The notes below the pieces were generated by a model. That model had not been told where the DNA came from. It searched no databases and worked only from the letters and a program-made list of their open reading frames with translations. From the NCBI GenBank assembly GCA_003402345.1, contig QFXH01000016.1, positions 1-33,726 of the forward strand: a DNA stretch of 33,726 nucleotides, given 5' to 3'. The translations under genes were made by a program, and so were the position numbers. The stretch comes from Candidatus Nitrotoga sp. MKT. Its GTDB lineage: Bacteria; Pseudomonadota; Gammaproteobacteria; Burkholderiales; Gallionellaceae. Positions 1-7,047 of the stretch are shown here, piece by piece (position 1 is the first letter of the stretch; each line of letters opens with the position of its first letter).

Positions 1-96
1 CAGTTGGTACAGCATGGGATGGCTGCATTCCCGCCGCGTGAGTTTCGCGAAGCTCTTGAGTCCTTGCGGTATGATCATCCTGTGCTGCAACTTTGA
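1..96 (+). CDS. C-terminal fragment of an unidentified protein
   Basis: An open frame runs in from the left edge of the window and stops with TGA at 94-96, leaving 31 residues that end HPVLQL. The residues look protein-like (PPREFREALESLRYD), but I do not recognise the family and the start lies outside the window. Right after the stop comes a GAGTCTGACCCCAATTTCC-type sequence. I associate that motif with the surroundings of REP-associated or IS200-like transposase genes, so this tail may belong to such a gene, but nothing in the 31 residues proves it. Confidence 0.3.
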   Translation, partial: QLVQHGMAAFPPREFREALESLRYDHPVLQL

Positions 97-118
97 GGGG
101 AGACCTCAGAGTCTGACC

Positions 119-214
119 CCAATTTCCCATGACCCCAATTTCCCACCAATTTCCTCAATTTCCTGACCAATTTCCTGACCCCAATTTCCACCACCAATTT
201 CCACCACCAATTTT
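119..214. repeat. Iteron-like array of a CCAATTTCC motif
   Basis: The nonamer CCAATTTCC starts at 119, 135, 146, 167, 181 and 194. A one-base variant (TCAATTTCC) starts at 155 and a decayed copy (CCAATTTTA) at 207. Spacings run from 9 to 16 bases. Several copies sit inside a longer unit TGACCCCAATTTCC, others inside CACCAATTTCC. The array fills the gap between the tail of the first gene and the 48-bp palindrome. It may be a degenerate tandem expansion or a protein-binding array; the sequence does not decide. Confidence 0.75.
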
Positions 215-223
215 ATTGGGGAA

Positions 224-271
224 AAATTCCAATGATGCCTAACAACCGGTTGTTAGGCATCATTGGAATTT
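224..271. repeat. Perfect 48-bp palindrome
   Basis: Positions 224-247 are the exact reverse complement of 248-271, with no unpaired centre (centre AACCGGTT at 244-251). The arms contain GCCTAAC (237-243) and GTTAGGC (252-258). It ends about 10 bases before the Shine-Dalgarno sequence of the VOC gene, so a transcript reading through would carry a long hairpin just upstream of the ribosome binding site. Confidence 0.95.
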
Positions 272-292
272 ACCCAGAAAAGGAGAAATATC

Positions 293-688
293 ATGAAAAG
301 TAATCCAGTCGTTTGGTTTGAAATTTACGTACAAAACATGGAACGTGCCAAAGCATTCTATGAAAACGTACTTGCAGTTAAGCTGGAAAAAATGCCTGCC
401 CCTACTTCAGAATTTGGGGATATAGAAATGTGGGCATTCCCTTCAGACAAGCAAACCAGCCCCACCACTTATGGTGCTTGCGGTATGCTGGTCAAAATGG
501 ATGGCTGTCCCTCTGGCGGTGGTGGCACACTGGTGTATTTCGGTTGTAATGACTGTGCGGTGGAAGCTGCCCGCGTTGCCAAAAGTGGCGGTAGTATTGT
601 TAAAGAAAAATTCTCCATTGGTGAACATGGTTTTATAGCCCTCGCTAATGACACCGAAGGCAATGTGATTGGCTTTCATTCGATGTAG
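293..688 (+). CDS. VOC family protein (glyoxalase/bleomycin-resistance fold)
   Basis: The 131-residue product fits a single-unit VOC protein. It opens with a beta strand (VVWFEIYVQNMERAKAFYENVL) typical of the first beta-alpha-beta unit, has a second unit around residues 70-110 (TLVYFGCNDCAVEAARVAKSGG), and ends IALANDTEGNVIGFHSM, the usual closing strand of the family. Such proteins form dimers with a metal site, but the substrate cannot be told from sequence. I chose the ATG at 293 because AGGAG lies 8 bases upstream. A TTG start at 263 would lie inside the palindrome arm and has no ribosome binding site. Small VOC genes of this kind are common cargo of mobile regions, and this one sits beside an antitoxin gene and repeats. 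Confidence 0.85.
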   Translation: MKSNPVVWFEIYVQNMERAKAFYENVLAVKLEKMPAPTSEFGDIEMWAFPSDKQTSPTTYGACGMLVKMDGCPSGGGGTLVYFGCNDCAVEAARVAKSGGSIVKEKFSIGEHGFIALANDTEGNVIGFHSM

Positions 689-704
689 TAATCTTTATGA
701 GAGC

Positions 705-1007
705 ATGGTGGCCAAAACTATAACTACTCGCTACGACGTCGCGGAGCATCCACGCACACCAGAAGAAATGGCGGTCTATCTGGAAGCTTGCCTGGAAGAA
801 GAAAATGGTGATGCGGCATTCATCGCAAAAGCATTGGGTGACATCGCGCGCTTTAAGGGCATGTCTCAAGTTGCTCGAGATGCCGGATTGTCACGTGAAA
901 GTCTTTACAAAGCGCTTTCAGGTGATTGCGCCCCGAATTTTGACACCATCCTGGAAGTAGTCAGCGCACTGGGCATTAAGCTACATGCTGAAGCAGTTCG
1001 CGTCTGA
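705..1007 (+). CDS. HigA/COG3636-type antitoxin, apparently without its toxin
   Basis: The 100-residue protein has the shape of the putative addiction-module antidote family. An N-terminal stretch (TTRYDVAEHPRTPEEMAVYLEACLEE) is followed by a helix-turn-helix (residues about 50-75, MSQVARDAGLSRESLYKALSG) and a closing helix (FDTILEVVSALGIKLHAEA). In known modules it binds the operator and neutralises a RelE/ParE-like toxin encoded just upstream. Here the upstream neighbour, 16 bases away, is the VOC gene, and no toxin is readable within the window on either side. An in-frame ATG at 669 overlaps the VOC gene; ATG 705 gives the family's usual MVAKT-type start. The gene therefore looks like an orphan antitoxin, which may act alone as a regulator. 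Confidence 0.85.
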   Translation: MVAKTITTRYDVAEHPRTPEEMAVYLEACLEEENGDAAFIAKALGDIARFKGMSQVARDAGLSRESLYKALSGDCAPNFDTILEVVSALGIKLHAEAVRV

Positions 1008-1015
1008 CCAAACGC

Positions 1016-1064
1016 CCAGCCCACCATTCAATTCGGGCTGGCTGGATAAAGCCGCGCCAGCCAG
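1016..1064. terminator. Two overlapping hairpins after the antitoxin gene
   Basis: CCAGCCC (1016-1022) pairs with GGGCTGG (1035-1041), and CTGGCTGG (1038-1045) pairs with CCAGCCAG (1057-1064). The two stems share bases and so exclude each other. No strong T-run follows, so a role as terminator is only possible. The rest of the 1008-1356 gap shows no gene and no clear promoter. Confidence 0.35.
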
Positions 1065-1356
1065 TTGATTTTACGTTGACGCTGTAGAAAAACTCTTTTT
1101 TAGACGATTTAAGCCCAGAACTTTTTTACCCGAAAGGCTCCCGTCTTAATACAAAAATTAGTCATGATTTCTGTTGTGGAGAGTGCGGGCAAATTATTTT
1201 GCTGGAGGGATGAAACAGTGGATTTTGCTGAGAGTTATCTCCCACCCTTGCAAAAAAACAATAAAATAAGGCATGTCATCAGTTACAACAAATGGATTGA
1301 TAGCTTCATAATAATCTGAACTTGAATCCGTTTTGCAAACGATAAAGGGGAAATAA

Positions 1357-2799
1357 ATGCTAAGGGTATCAATTGCAAAAATGATTGTAGTGGGTTCCCT
1401 ATTAGCGTCTTTGAATGGGGTTGCCGCTCCCCGGGATGAAAAAATCACGACGGCGTCAGATCAAAAGGAAGTCGCTGTCACGATTTATAACGACAACTTG
1501 GCTTTAATTAAAGATGCGCGCAGGGTAAAACTGGATCGTGATTTTAATAAATTGGCTTGGCGTGAAGTTTCCGCTCAAATGCGGCCCGAGACGGCGCTAT
1601 TGCGTAATCTCACTAATTCCGACGGGTTTCGCTTGCAGGAGCAAAATTTTGATTTTGATCTGTTGACGCCGCAAAAATTGTTGGAGAAATATCTTAACAA
1701 AGAGGTGACAGTAATTCGGACTAATCCAGCCACTGGTACGGAACTTAGGGAAATAGCTACGGTGCTTGCAACCAATGGGGGTACCGTACTTAAATTTGCC
1801 GACCGTATAGAGACCGGTGTCCCTGGTCGCTTGGCATTCTCCGGTGTACCAGAGAATTTACGCGATAAACCTACTCTGGTTGTCTCACTTATTAACCCTG
1901 TTGTGGGCGAACAAAATCTTGAACTTTCCTATTTGACTGCTGGATTATCTTGGCGGGCCGACTATGTGGCCGAATTAAATGAACGTGATGATCGCCTTGA
2001 TCTCAATGGATTGGTCACGCTGACCAATCAAAGTGGGGCAGCGTATCTGAATGCCAAGCTGCAACTGGTTGCCGGTGACCTGAATCGGGTGCGTCAACCG
2101 CAATCCATTTCGCGCAACATGATGAGTATGGCGCCAAAAATGGCAGATGCGGAGGAAATGAAAGAAGAATCACTGTTTGAATATCATCTCTATACGTTGC
2201 AACGCGCTACGACATTAATGGAGAACCAGACCAAGCAGGTAGCGCTGATGTCGGCATCCAGCGTACCCATAAATAAAGAGTTTTTGTTGGCAGGCGCGAA
2301 TTACTATTACTCTGGACAGTATGGAGACCTCGGCCAGAAGCTTAAAGTGGGGGTCTTTGTAGAATTTCAAAACAAGGGCGGGGGTTTAGGGATTCCGCTA
2401 CCCAAGGGGGTAATCCGGGTTTACAAAAAAGACGCTCAGGGCAATGCCCAATTTGTAGGTGAAGATCAAATTAACCACACACCTAAAAATGAGTCTGTTC
2501 GCTTGAAATTGGGGGATGCATTTGATGTAACAGCCGACAAGAAACAGACTGATTTTCAGAAACTGGCCGGAACGGGGCGTACTGGTAATATCTTCGAAAG
2601 TGCCTACCAGATCGTATTGAAGAATGCCAAGGCTGAGTCAGTCACAGTGGTGGTACGGGAACCCATGCCAGGTGACTGGACGATGATATCCGAATCTCAA
2701 CCTCATACTAAGGTGACATCCGGCCTGGCAGAATGGAAAGTGGTGGTACCCGCTGATAGCAAGGCTACATTAACTTATCGGGTGCGCGTTAAATATTGA
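1357..2799 (+). CDS. DUF4139 domain-containing exported protein
   Basis: The 480-residue product begins with a signal peptide (basic MLRVSIAK, hydrophobic MIVVGSLLASLNG, cleavage near VAA/PRDEK). The mature protein matches DUF4139: an N-terminal strand-rich region (VAVTIYNDNLALIKDARRV), the hallmark middle part (NLELSYLTAGLSWRADYVAEL, about residue 190), a variable insert rich in methionine and charge (residues about 250-300), and a C-terminal region (NIFESAYQIVLKNAKAESVTVVVREPMPGDW) ending in a TYRVRVKY strand. The family is widespread, and its biochemical role is not known to me. The ATG at 1357 follows AAAGGGGAA by 7 bases. The gene stands alone: 349 bases of gap upstream, and the next gene converges. 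Confidence 0.9.
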   Translation: MLRVSIAKMIVVGSLLASLNGVAAPRDEKITTASDQKEVAVTIYNDNLALIKDARRVKLDRDFNKLAWREVSAQMRPETALLRNLTNSDGFRLQEQNFDFDLLTPQKLLEKYLNKEVTVIRTNPATGTELREIATVLATNGGTVLKFADRIETGVPGRLAFSGVPENLRDKPTLVVSLINPVVGEQNLELSYLTAGLSWRADYVAELNERDDRLDLNGLVTLTNQSGAAYLNAKLQLVAGDLNRVRQPQSISRNMMSMAPKMADAEEMKEESLFEYHLYTLQRATTLMENQTKQVALMSASSVPINKEFLLAGANYYYSGQYGDLGQKLKVGVFVEFQNKGGGLGIPLPKGVIRVYKKDAQGNAQFVGEDQINHTPKNESVRLKLGDAFDVTADKKQTDFQKLAGTGRTGNIFESAYQIVLKNAKAESVTVVVREPMPGDWTMISESQPHTKVTSGLAEWKVVVPADSKATLTYRVRVKY

Positions 2800-2860
2800 C
2801 GCTACGGAGATTATGTTCTTTGGGCAATTCAGTGCATTAGAGTTAATGGGCACTGACTAT

Positions 2861-2890
2861 AAAAAACCGCTGACCGGGGGGTGTCAGCGG
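2861..2890 (-). terminator. Rho-independent terminator of the bfd-bfr operon
   Basis: Read on the minus strand, CCGCTGAC and GTCAGCGG (2883-2890 and 2867-2874) form an 8-bp stem closing an 8-base loop, followed at once by six T (2861-2866). It lies 13 bases past the bfr stop codon. Confidence 0.9.
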
Positions 2891-2903
2891 CGATAATGGC
2901 ATG

Positions 2904-3368
2904 TTACATCTGGCTTTGTAGCCAATTCTGGATGCCGACTTTTTGCATTACGTCCAATTGGGTTTCCAGCCAATCAATGTGTTCTTCGGTATCTTCCAGA
3001 ATTTTTTTAAAAATTTCGCGGGATACATAATCGTTTGCCTTTTCGCACGCGGCCATCGCGGCGACCAGATTTTCACGTGCGGCCACTTCTAGCTTGAGAT
3101 CGCAGGCCACGCACTCCTCAGCTTTTTCGCCGATCATCAATTTGCCAAGTTCCTGCAAATTAGGCAGGCCTTCCAGAAATAAAACGCGTTCTAACAGCAT
3201 GTCAGCGTGCTTCATCTCTTCAATAGATTCGTCATATTCATGCTTGCCCAGGCTATTGAAACCCCAGTTCTTGTACATGCGCGCATGAAGGAAATACTGG
3301 TTAATGGCAGTCAGCTCGTGTTTTAGTTGACGATTGAGAAACTGAATGATGTCTGTATTGCCTTTCAT
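2904..3368 (-). CDS. bfr: Bacterioferritin
   Basis: A 154-residue four-helix-bundle ferritin that stores iron as a mineral in a 24-subunit haem-containing shell in the cytoplasm. The length is normal. Met52, the haem ligand, is present in the EMKHAD motif. Of the ferroxidase-centre ligands of the E. coli protein, Glu18, Glu51, His54, Glu94 and His130 are present. The position of Glu127 is occupied by threonine ([11 protein letters not shown]), with glutamates at 128 and 129. The start is supported by the conserved [13 protein letters not shown]-terminus and by an AAGGAAACC ribosome site. It lies 10 bases downstream of bfd and ends at a strong terminator, so the two form one operon: bfd first, then bfr. 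Confidence 0.97.
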   Translation of the reverse strand: MKGNTDIIQFLNRQLKHELTAINQYFLHARMYKNWGFNSLGKHEYDESIEEMKHADMLLERVLFLEGLPNLQELGKLMIGEKAEECVACDLKLEVAARENLVAAMAACEKANDYVSREIFKKILEDTEEHIDWLETQLDVMQKVGIQNWLQSQM

Positions 3369-3378
3369 GTTGGTTTCC

Positions 3379-3603
3379 TTAGGTTATGGCCTCAATCAGA
3401 TGGCTGGGTTGATGTGAAATTATGTTGATATGCTTTAAATCTGCCAGGACTTCATTCAAAACCTGCTTGGCATGACAAGCACATTTACCGCACTGCGTAC
3501 CAACACCCAGGCAAGTTTTTAAATCCCGCATACGGCATGCACCTTGGCAAACGGCTTCGCGGATGGCGGAATCGGTGATGCCCTTACAAATACAAATATA
3601 CAT
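3379..3603 (-). CDS. bfd: Bacterioferritin-associated ferredoxin
   Basis: A 74-residue [2Fe-2S] protein that docks on bacterioferritin and supplies the electron needed to release stored iron. The four cluster cysteines are visible as Cys4 and Cys6 (MYICIC) and Cys38 and Cys41 (CGKC), the spacing known for Bfd. The reading frame stays open upstream to 3717, but the extra residues have no family similarity; ATG at 3603 gives the conserved [10 protein letters not shown] start. It is the promoter-proximal gene of the bfd-bfr operon, and a Fur-box-like sequence lies 113-131 bases upstream. The last 20 residues ([17 protein letters not shown]) extend past the core domain. Confidence 0.95.
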   Translation of the reverse strand: MYICICKGITDSAIREAVCQGACRMRDLKTCLGVGTQCGKCACHAKQVLNEVLADLKHINIISHQPSHLIEAIT

Positions 3604-3715
3604 AATCCTGACCTTTATCCTATGCGGATCAGTTTGTTTTTGTCCCGTAATAAAATTACTGCTTAATACTGGGCGACAGGTTTTGGTCAAACTTTTCCAC
3701 GGGTGACTCTCTGAC

Positions 3716-3734
3716 AATAATGAGAATGATACTT
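3716..3734. promoter_or_regulatory. Candidate Fur box upstream of bfd
   Basis: AATAATGAGAATGATACTT matches 13 of 19 positions of the classical Fur consensus GATAATGATAATCATTATC and is built of the usual hexamers (AATAAT, GAGAAT, GATACT). It lies in the divergent region between bfd and queD, upstream of bfd. Iron-dependent repression of bfd by Fur is known in E. coli, which makes the placement sensible. I did not identify the bfd promoter itself. Confidence 0.55.
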
Positions 3735-3747
3735 AATAATAAACGAA

Positions 3748-3915
3748 ATGCAACTAATTTATTATTGGGAGGGATGCTCAACTTGGATGGATAGGTGGGC
3801 TGGCTTCTTGCAGATGCAAGCGGAAGCGAGGAAAGCAGGGAGCGCTACATGCCTTACGGCGTGCGATTGCCGCATTCAAGTTATAATCCGCACACCTACA
3901 CAGCACGCACTTATC
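3748..3915 (+). promoter_or_regulatory. Leader region of queD with a hairpin and a -10 element
   Basis: This stretch is open in the queD frame but does not look coding. A hairpin at 3803-3827 pairs GCTTC with GAAGC and TTGCA with TGCAA, with a GA loop and a 3-base bulge. A consensus -10 hexamer TATAAT stands at 3882-3887, 28 bases before the queD ATG, but I see no good -35 at the right distance. If transcription starts there, the leader is about 20 bases and the hairpin is upstream of it. Confidence 0.4.
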
Positions 3916-4365
3916 ATGCAAATTACCCGAAGACTAGAATTCGATGCAGGTCACCGCATCCCCAGTCACACCAGCCAGTGCCGGCATTTGCACGGCCACC
4001 GCTACGCCATTGAGATCACCTTGTCCGGGGAGATCATCACCACTGATGGCATCTCCGAACAAGGCATGATAATGGATTACTCTGAAGTGAAACGCATAGC
4101 CAAAGAACAGCTGGTTGATGCGTGGGACCATGCCTTTCTGGTATATCGAAATGACCAAGCGGTATTAGATTTTTTAAACTCACTGCCGAATCATAAAACT
4201 GTCGTTCTGGAAGTTCCGCCTACCGCAGAAAATCTTGCCATGCTCGCATTCAAGCTGCTCGACAGCGCCTACCGCCATAGCTATGGCAATAACCTGCAAC
4301 TGGAACGCGTGCGCATTTATGAGACGCCTAATAACTGGGCAGATTGCCTGCGCAATTCAAGCTGA
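3916..4365 (+). CDS. queD: 6-carboxytetrahydropterin synthase (QueD)
   Basis: This enzyme converts dihydroneopterin triphosphate to 6-carboxy-5,6,7,8-tetrahydropterin, the second step of queuosine (7-deazaguanine) synthesis. The 149-residue chain has the zinc ligands His13, His26 and His28 (FDAGH and HLHGH), the catalytic Cys22 just before them, a WDHAF motif with the catalytic His72, and the closing glutamate (YETPNNWA, Glu136). The frame opens earlier, at 3748, but the first 56 residues of that longer version are unlike the family; ATG 3916 gives the typical MQITRRLEFDAGH start. No other queuosine gene is in the window. It is divergent from bfd and convergent with the ABC transporter genes. 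Confidence 0.92.
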   Translation: MQITRRLEFDAGHRIPSHTSQCRHLHGHRYAIEITLSGEIITTDGISEQGMIMDYSEVKRIAKEQLVDAWDHAFLVYRNDQAVLDFLNSLPNHKTVVLEVPPTAENLAMLAFKLLDSAYRHSYGNNLQLERVRIYETPNNWADCLRNSS

Positions 4366-4392
4366 CTTTGATGAATGATTGATTGTTGCATC

Positions 4393-4408
4393 TGCACAAT
4401 CTTGTGCA
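4393..4408. repeat. Short inverted repeat between convergent genes
   Basis: TGCACAA and TTGTGCA are exact inverted repeats separated by TC, lying between the stops of queD (4365) and the convergent ABC permease (4412). The loop is too small for the full stem to close and no T-run follows on either strand. A terminator role is uncertain. Confidence 0.4.
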
Positions 4409-4411
4409 TCC

Positions 4412-5173
4412 TCAGCTCTTGAGTCGGTATCCTGTCTTAAAAATCCACCACACGGCTGTAAGACATACGATAAGAAATACCAATGTCATGCCAACGCTGA
4501 TGGCCACGTTGACGTCGGAGACATCATAAAAGCTCCATCGGAAACCGCTGATCAGATAGACCACCGGATTGAATAGCGTGATTTTTTGCCATAGGGGCGG
4601 CAGCATGCTGATTGAATAAAAACTTCCGCCCAGAAAAGCCAGCGGCGTGATGATCATCATGGGTATGATTTGTAACTTCTCGAACCCGTCAGCCCAAACG
4701 CCAATTATGAAACCGAAGAGGCTGAAGGTGACGGCAGTGAGTACCAAGAAGATAATCATCCACAGTGGATGCGCGATTTCGAACGGAACGAAAATCCGTG
4801 CCGTGGCCAGAATGAGCATGCCCAGGATGATCGATTTAGTGGCCGCAGCCCCAACATAGCCAATAACGGTTTCCACGTAAGAAATAGGGGCGGAGAGAAT
4901 CTCGTAGATGGTGCCTGAGAATTTCGGCATGTAAATGCCGAAAGAGGCATTGGAGATACTCTCTGTCAGCAGGGCGAGCATGATCAGGCCGGGGACAATG
5001 AAGGCCCCATAGCTGATACCGCCGATCTCGGTCATACGCGAGCCGATCGCCGAGCCAAACACCACGAAATAAAGCGAAGTTGAAATGACTGGCGATGCAA
5101 TGCTTTGCATCAGTGTTCGCCAGGTGCGCGCCAATTCGAAAAAATAAATCGCGCGAATTGCATAAAAATTCAT
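4412..5173 (-). CDS. ABC-2 type transporter permease (YadH-like)
   Basis: A 253-residue integral membrane protein with about six hydrophobic segments, among them [65 protein letters not shown] and [19 protein letters not shown]. The pattern and the [19 protein letters not shown] segment match ABC-2 permeases of the YadH/NodJ type, which form a dimeric exporter. The start overlaps the end of the upstream ATPase gene by 4 bases (ATGA), so the two are translated together. The exported substrate is unknown. YadGH-type pairs have been linked to export of drugs, lipids or polysaccharides, but nothing here singles one out. Confidence 0.93.
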   Translation of the reverse strand: MNFYAIRAIYFFELARTWRTLMQSIASPVISTSLYFVVFGSAIGSRMTEIGGISYGAFIVPGLIMLALLTESISNASFGIYMPKFSGTIYEILSAPISYVETVIGYVGAAATKSIILGMLILATARIFVPFEIAHPLWMIIFLVLTAVTFSLFGFIIGVWADGFEKLQIIPMMIITPLAFLGGSFYSISMLPPLWQKITLFNPVVYLISGFRWSFYDVSDVNVAISVGMTLVFLIVCLTAVWWIFKTGYRLKS

Positions 5174-6096
5174 GATTGTCCGCTTACCAAATTAACAAAA
5201 ATTTCTTCTAGTGAGCTTTGGCTCGACTGAAGATCCTTAAAATCGATCCCGTGCTTGGCGAGCTGCCGAAGAATATCTGCGATCCCTGTCTGTTCGCCCT
5301 GGGCGTCAAAAATATAGATCAGTTCATTGCCGTCAGCCGATAGTTCGAGTGGATATCCGGCGAGTTCCTCGGGGATGCGTGCTAATGGAGACTGCAAATA
5401 CAGCTTGAGCTGTTTTTTACCGAGCTTATCCATCAAGCTGACCTTTTCCTCCACTAGGATTATTGTACCTTTGCTAATGATCCCGATGCGGTCGGCCATT
5501 TCCTCGGCTTCCTCAATATAATGGGTAGTCAGAATGATGGTCACGCCGCTTTTCCGTAAGCCCCGAACCATCTCCCACATGTCGCGGCGCAGCTCGACGT
5601 CAACGCCAGCTGAAGGCTCGTCGAGAAATAGAATCTGTGGTTCATGGGATAGCGCTTTGGCAATCATTACCCGGCGCTTCATACCGCCCGACAGTGTTCT
5701 GATTTTTGCATCTTTTTTGTCCCACAGGGACAGATCGCGCAGCACTTTTTCGATATAGGCTGGATTGGGCGGCTTACCAAACAGGCCACGACTAAATTTC
5801 ACCGTGGCCAAAACGGATTCGAAGGCATCGGTGGAAAGTTCCTGCGGTACCAGGCCGATTTTTGATCTGGCCGCGCGATAATCAGTAACGATGTCATGGC
5901 CATCGGCCAGAACCTTGCCTTGGCTCAGACCAACAATCCCGCAAATGATGTTGATTAATGTCGTCTTACCGGCTCCATTCGGACCCAGCAGGGCAAAAAT
6001 TTCTCCACGCTGAATCTCCAGATTGATGCTTTTGAGAGCCATAAAGCCGGAAGCGTAGGTCTTTGTAAGGTTTTCGACTGATATAACTGACTGCAC
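5170..6096 (-). CDS. ABC transporter ATP-binding protein (YadG-like)
   Basis: The 308-residue nucleotide-binding subunit of the exporter formed with the overlapping permease. The Walker A motif is GPNGAGKTT (about residues 39-47), a Q-loop follows at GLVPQELS, the signature is LSGGMKRR (about 137), Walker B is ILFLDEP (about 157), and the switch histidine is in [19 protein letters not shown]-terminal extension of some 90 residues after the core domain is usual for exporters of this class. It is the first gene of a two-gene operon. The 247-base gap between it and the divergent ppa gene contains small palindromes at 6114-6125 and 6129-6150 that may be operator sites. Confidence 0.95.
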   Translation of the reverse strand: MQSVISVENLTKTYASGFMALKSINLEIQRGEIFALLGPNGAGKTTLINIICGIVGLSQGKVLADGHDIVTDYRAARSKIGLVPQELSTDAFESVLATVKFSRGLFGKPPNPAYIEKVLRDLSLWDKKDAKIRTLSGGMKRRVMIAKALSHEPQILFLDEPSAGVDVELRRDMWEMVRGLRKSGVTIILTTHYIEEAEEMADRIGIISKGTIILVEEKVSLMDKLGKKQLKLYLQSPLARIPEELAGYPLELSADGNELIYIFDAQGEQTGIADILRQLAKHGIDFKDLQSSQSSLEEIFVNLVSGQS

Positions 6097-6113
6097 GTAA
6101 TTTCCTTATTGAC

Positions 6114-6150
6114 AGTAAATTTACTTTTAATGCTTTATAAAAAAAGCATT
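6114..6150. promoter_or_regulatory. Palindromes upstream of the ABC operon
   Basis: AGTAAATTTACT (6114-6125) is a perfect 12-bp palindrome, and AATGCTTT/AAAGCATT (6129-6136 and 6143-6150) form an inverted repeat with a 6-base spacer. A TTTTACTTTTAA-like stretch recurs near 6175. They sit 18-54 bases upstream of the ABC ATPase start, where a repressor site would be expected. No regulator gene is adjacent, so the link is inference. Confidence 0.35.
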
Positions 6151-6291
6151 TAATCCACTGGATTTATCCATGTATTTTACTTTTAAAAGAGAACAACATT
6201 GTCGTTCATCTTTGCTGCCTGTGTATCCGGTGGCTTGAATTTGACACTTTTTTTGAGAGACTCACTTTATGCTGGAAGAGCCTCAAACTGG

Positions 6292-6318
6292 TTGATCTAT
6301 CAGACTCGCGGGTATAAT
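6292..6318 (+). promoter_or_regulatory. Probable promoter of ppa
   Basis: A perfect -10 hexamer TATAAT (6313-6318) is preceded by TTGATC (6292-6297) with a short 15-base spacer. A start near 6325 would leave a leader of about 20 bases before the ATG at 6344. Confidence 0.5.
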
Positions 6319-6343
6319 GAACGTTTTTTAGCTAGGAATAGAA

Positions 6344-6892
6344 ATGAATCTAGATCGAGTAAGTTCTGGTCGCGACCTTCCCAATGATTGTAACGTTATT
6401 ATTGAAATTCCCATGAATGCTGATCCTGTCAAATATGAGGTAGACAAGGAAACTGGCGCCATGTTTGTGGATCGCTTCATGTCCACGGCAATGCATTATC
6501 CATGCAACTACGGCTATATCCCACATACGCTGTCAGAAGACGGAGATCCGGTAGATGTACTTGTTATCTCACCCGTGCCGCTCATTACGGGTGTGGTGGT
6601 TCGCTGTAGGCCACTGGGCATGTTGAAGATGACTGACGAAGCTGGCGAGGATGCCAAGATACTGGCTGTACCTGTTGATAAGTTATGCAGTCTTTACAGT
6701 AAGTTAAAATCACATGCCGATCTGCCGGAGCTTGTGCTGTCGCAAATTTCGCATTTCTTCGCTCATTATAAAGACCTGGAAATAGGGAAGTGGGTCAAGA
6801 TAAATGGCTGGGTTGGGGTCGAGGAAGCCAAGGCAGAAATCTTGGATGGGGTCAAGCGCTATAAATCAGCCGATAAGAAACCGATGTTTTAA
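6344..6892 (+). CDS. ppa: Inorganic pyrophosphatase (family I)
   Basis: A soluble hexameric-type enzyme that hydrolyses pyrophosphate to phosphate and drives biosynthetic reactions forward. The 182 residues fit the bacterial family I length. The signature DGDPVDV is present at about residues 66-72, with the other metal and substrate residues in YEVDKETG (about 31-38), [13 protein letters not shown] (about 50-62) and the [16 protein letters not shown] segment near the C-terminus. The ATG at 6344 follows AGGAA by 6 bases and a consensus -10 by 25 bases. The gene is transcribed alone and diverges from the ABC exporter operon. Confidence 0.97.
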   Translation: MNLDRVSSGRDLPNDCNVIIEIPMNADPVKYEVDKETGAMFVDRFMSTAMHYPCNYGYIPHTLSEDGDPVDVLVISPVPLITGVVVRCRPLGMLKMTDEAGEDAKILAVPVDKLCSLYSKLKSHADLPELVLSQISHFFAHYKDLEIGKWVKINGWVGVEEAKAEILDGVKRYKSADKKPMF

Positions 6893-7047
6893 ATAAATTA
6901 TATTGATATCAAAATATAAGCGAAAAATTTATTTTTGTTTAGAGTGGTTGTCAAAGGAAGTTGAACTATCATTTTTGAAGTTTTTGTATTTATATTTTGA
7001 ACGCTTTAGTGTTGCGTTAACGTTGCTTTCTTCCTCCAACTTCATAC

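Noticed and set aside
119-214. Possible CRISPR array
   Set aside because: The repeated unit is only 9-14 bases and the gaps are 0-7 bases and themselves similar; there are no spacers of even length.
237-258. Integron attC site
   Set aside because: The GCCTAAC/GTTAGGC pair is present, but only 22 bases separate the outer ends, there are no L boxes or bulged bases, and no similar site follows the VOC or antitoxin gene.
3748-3915. N-terminal extension of QueD, or an RNase P or riboswitch RNA
   Set aside because: The extra 56 residues do not resemble the family. A GAGGAAAG stretch recalls RNase P RNA, but none of its other conserved blocks is there, and I could not fit a preQ1 aptamer.
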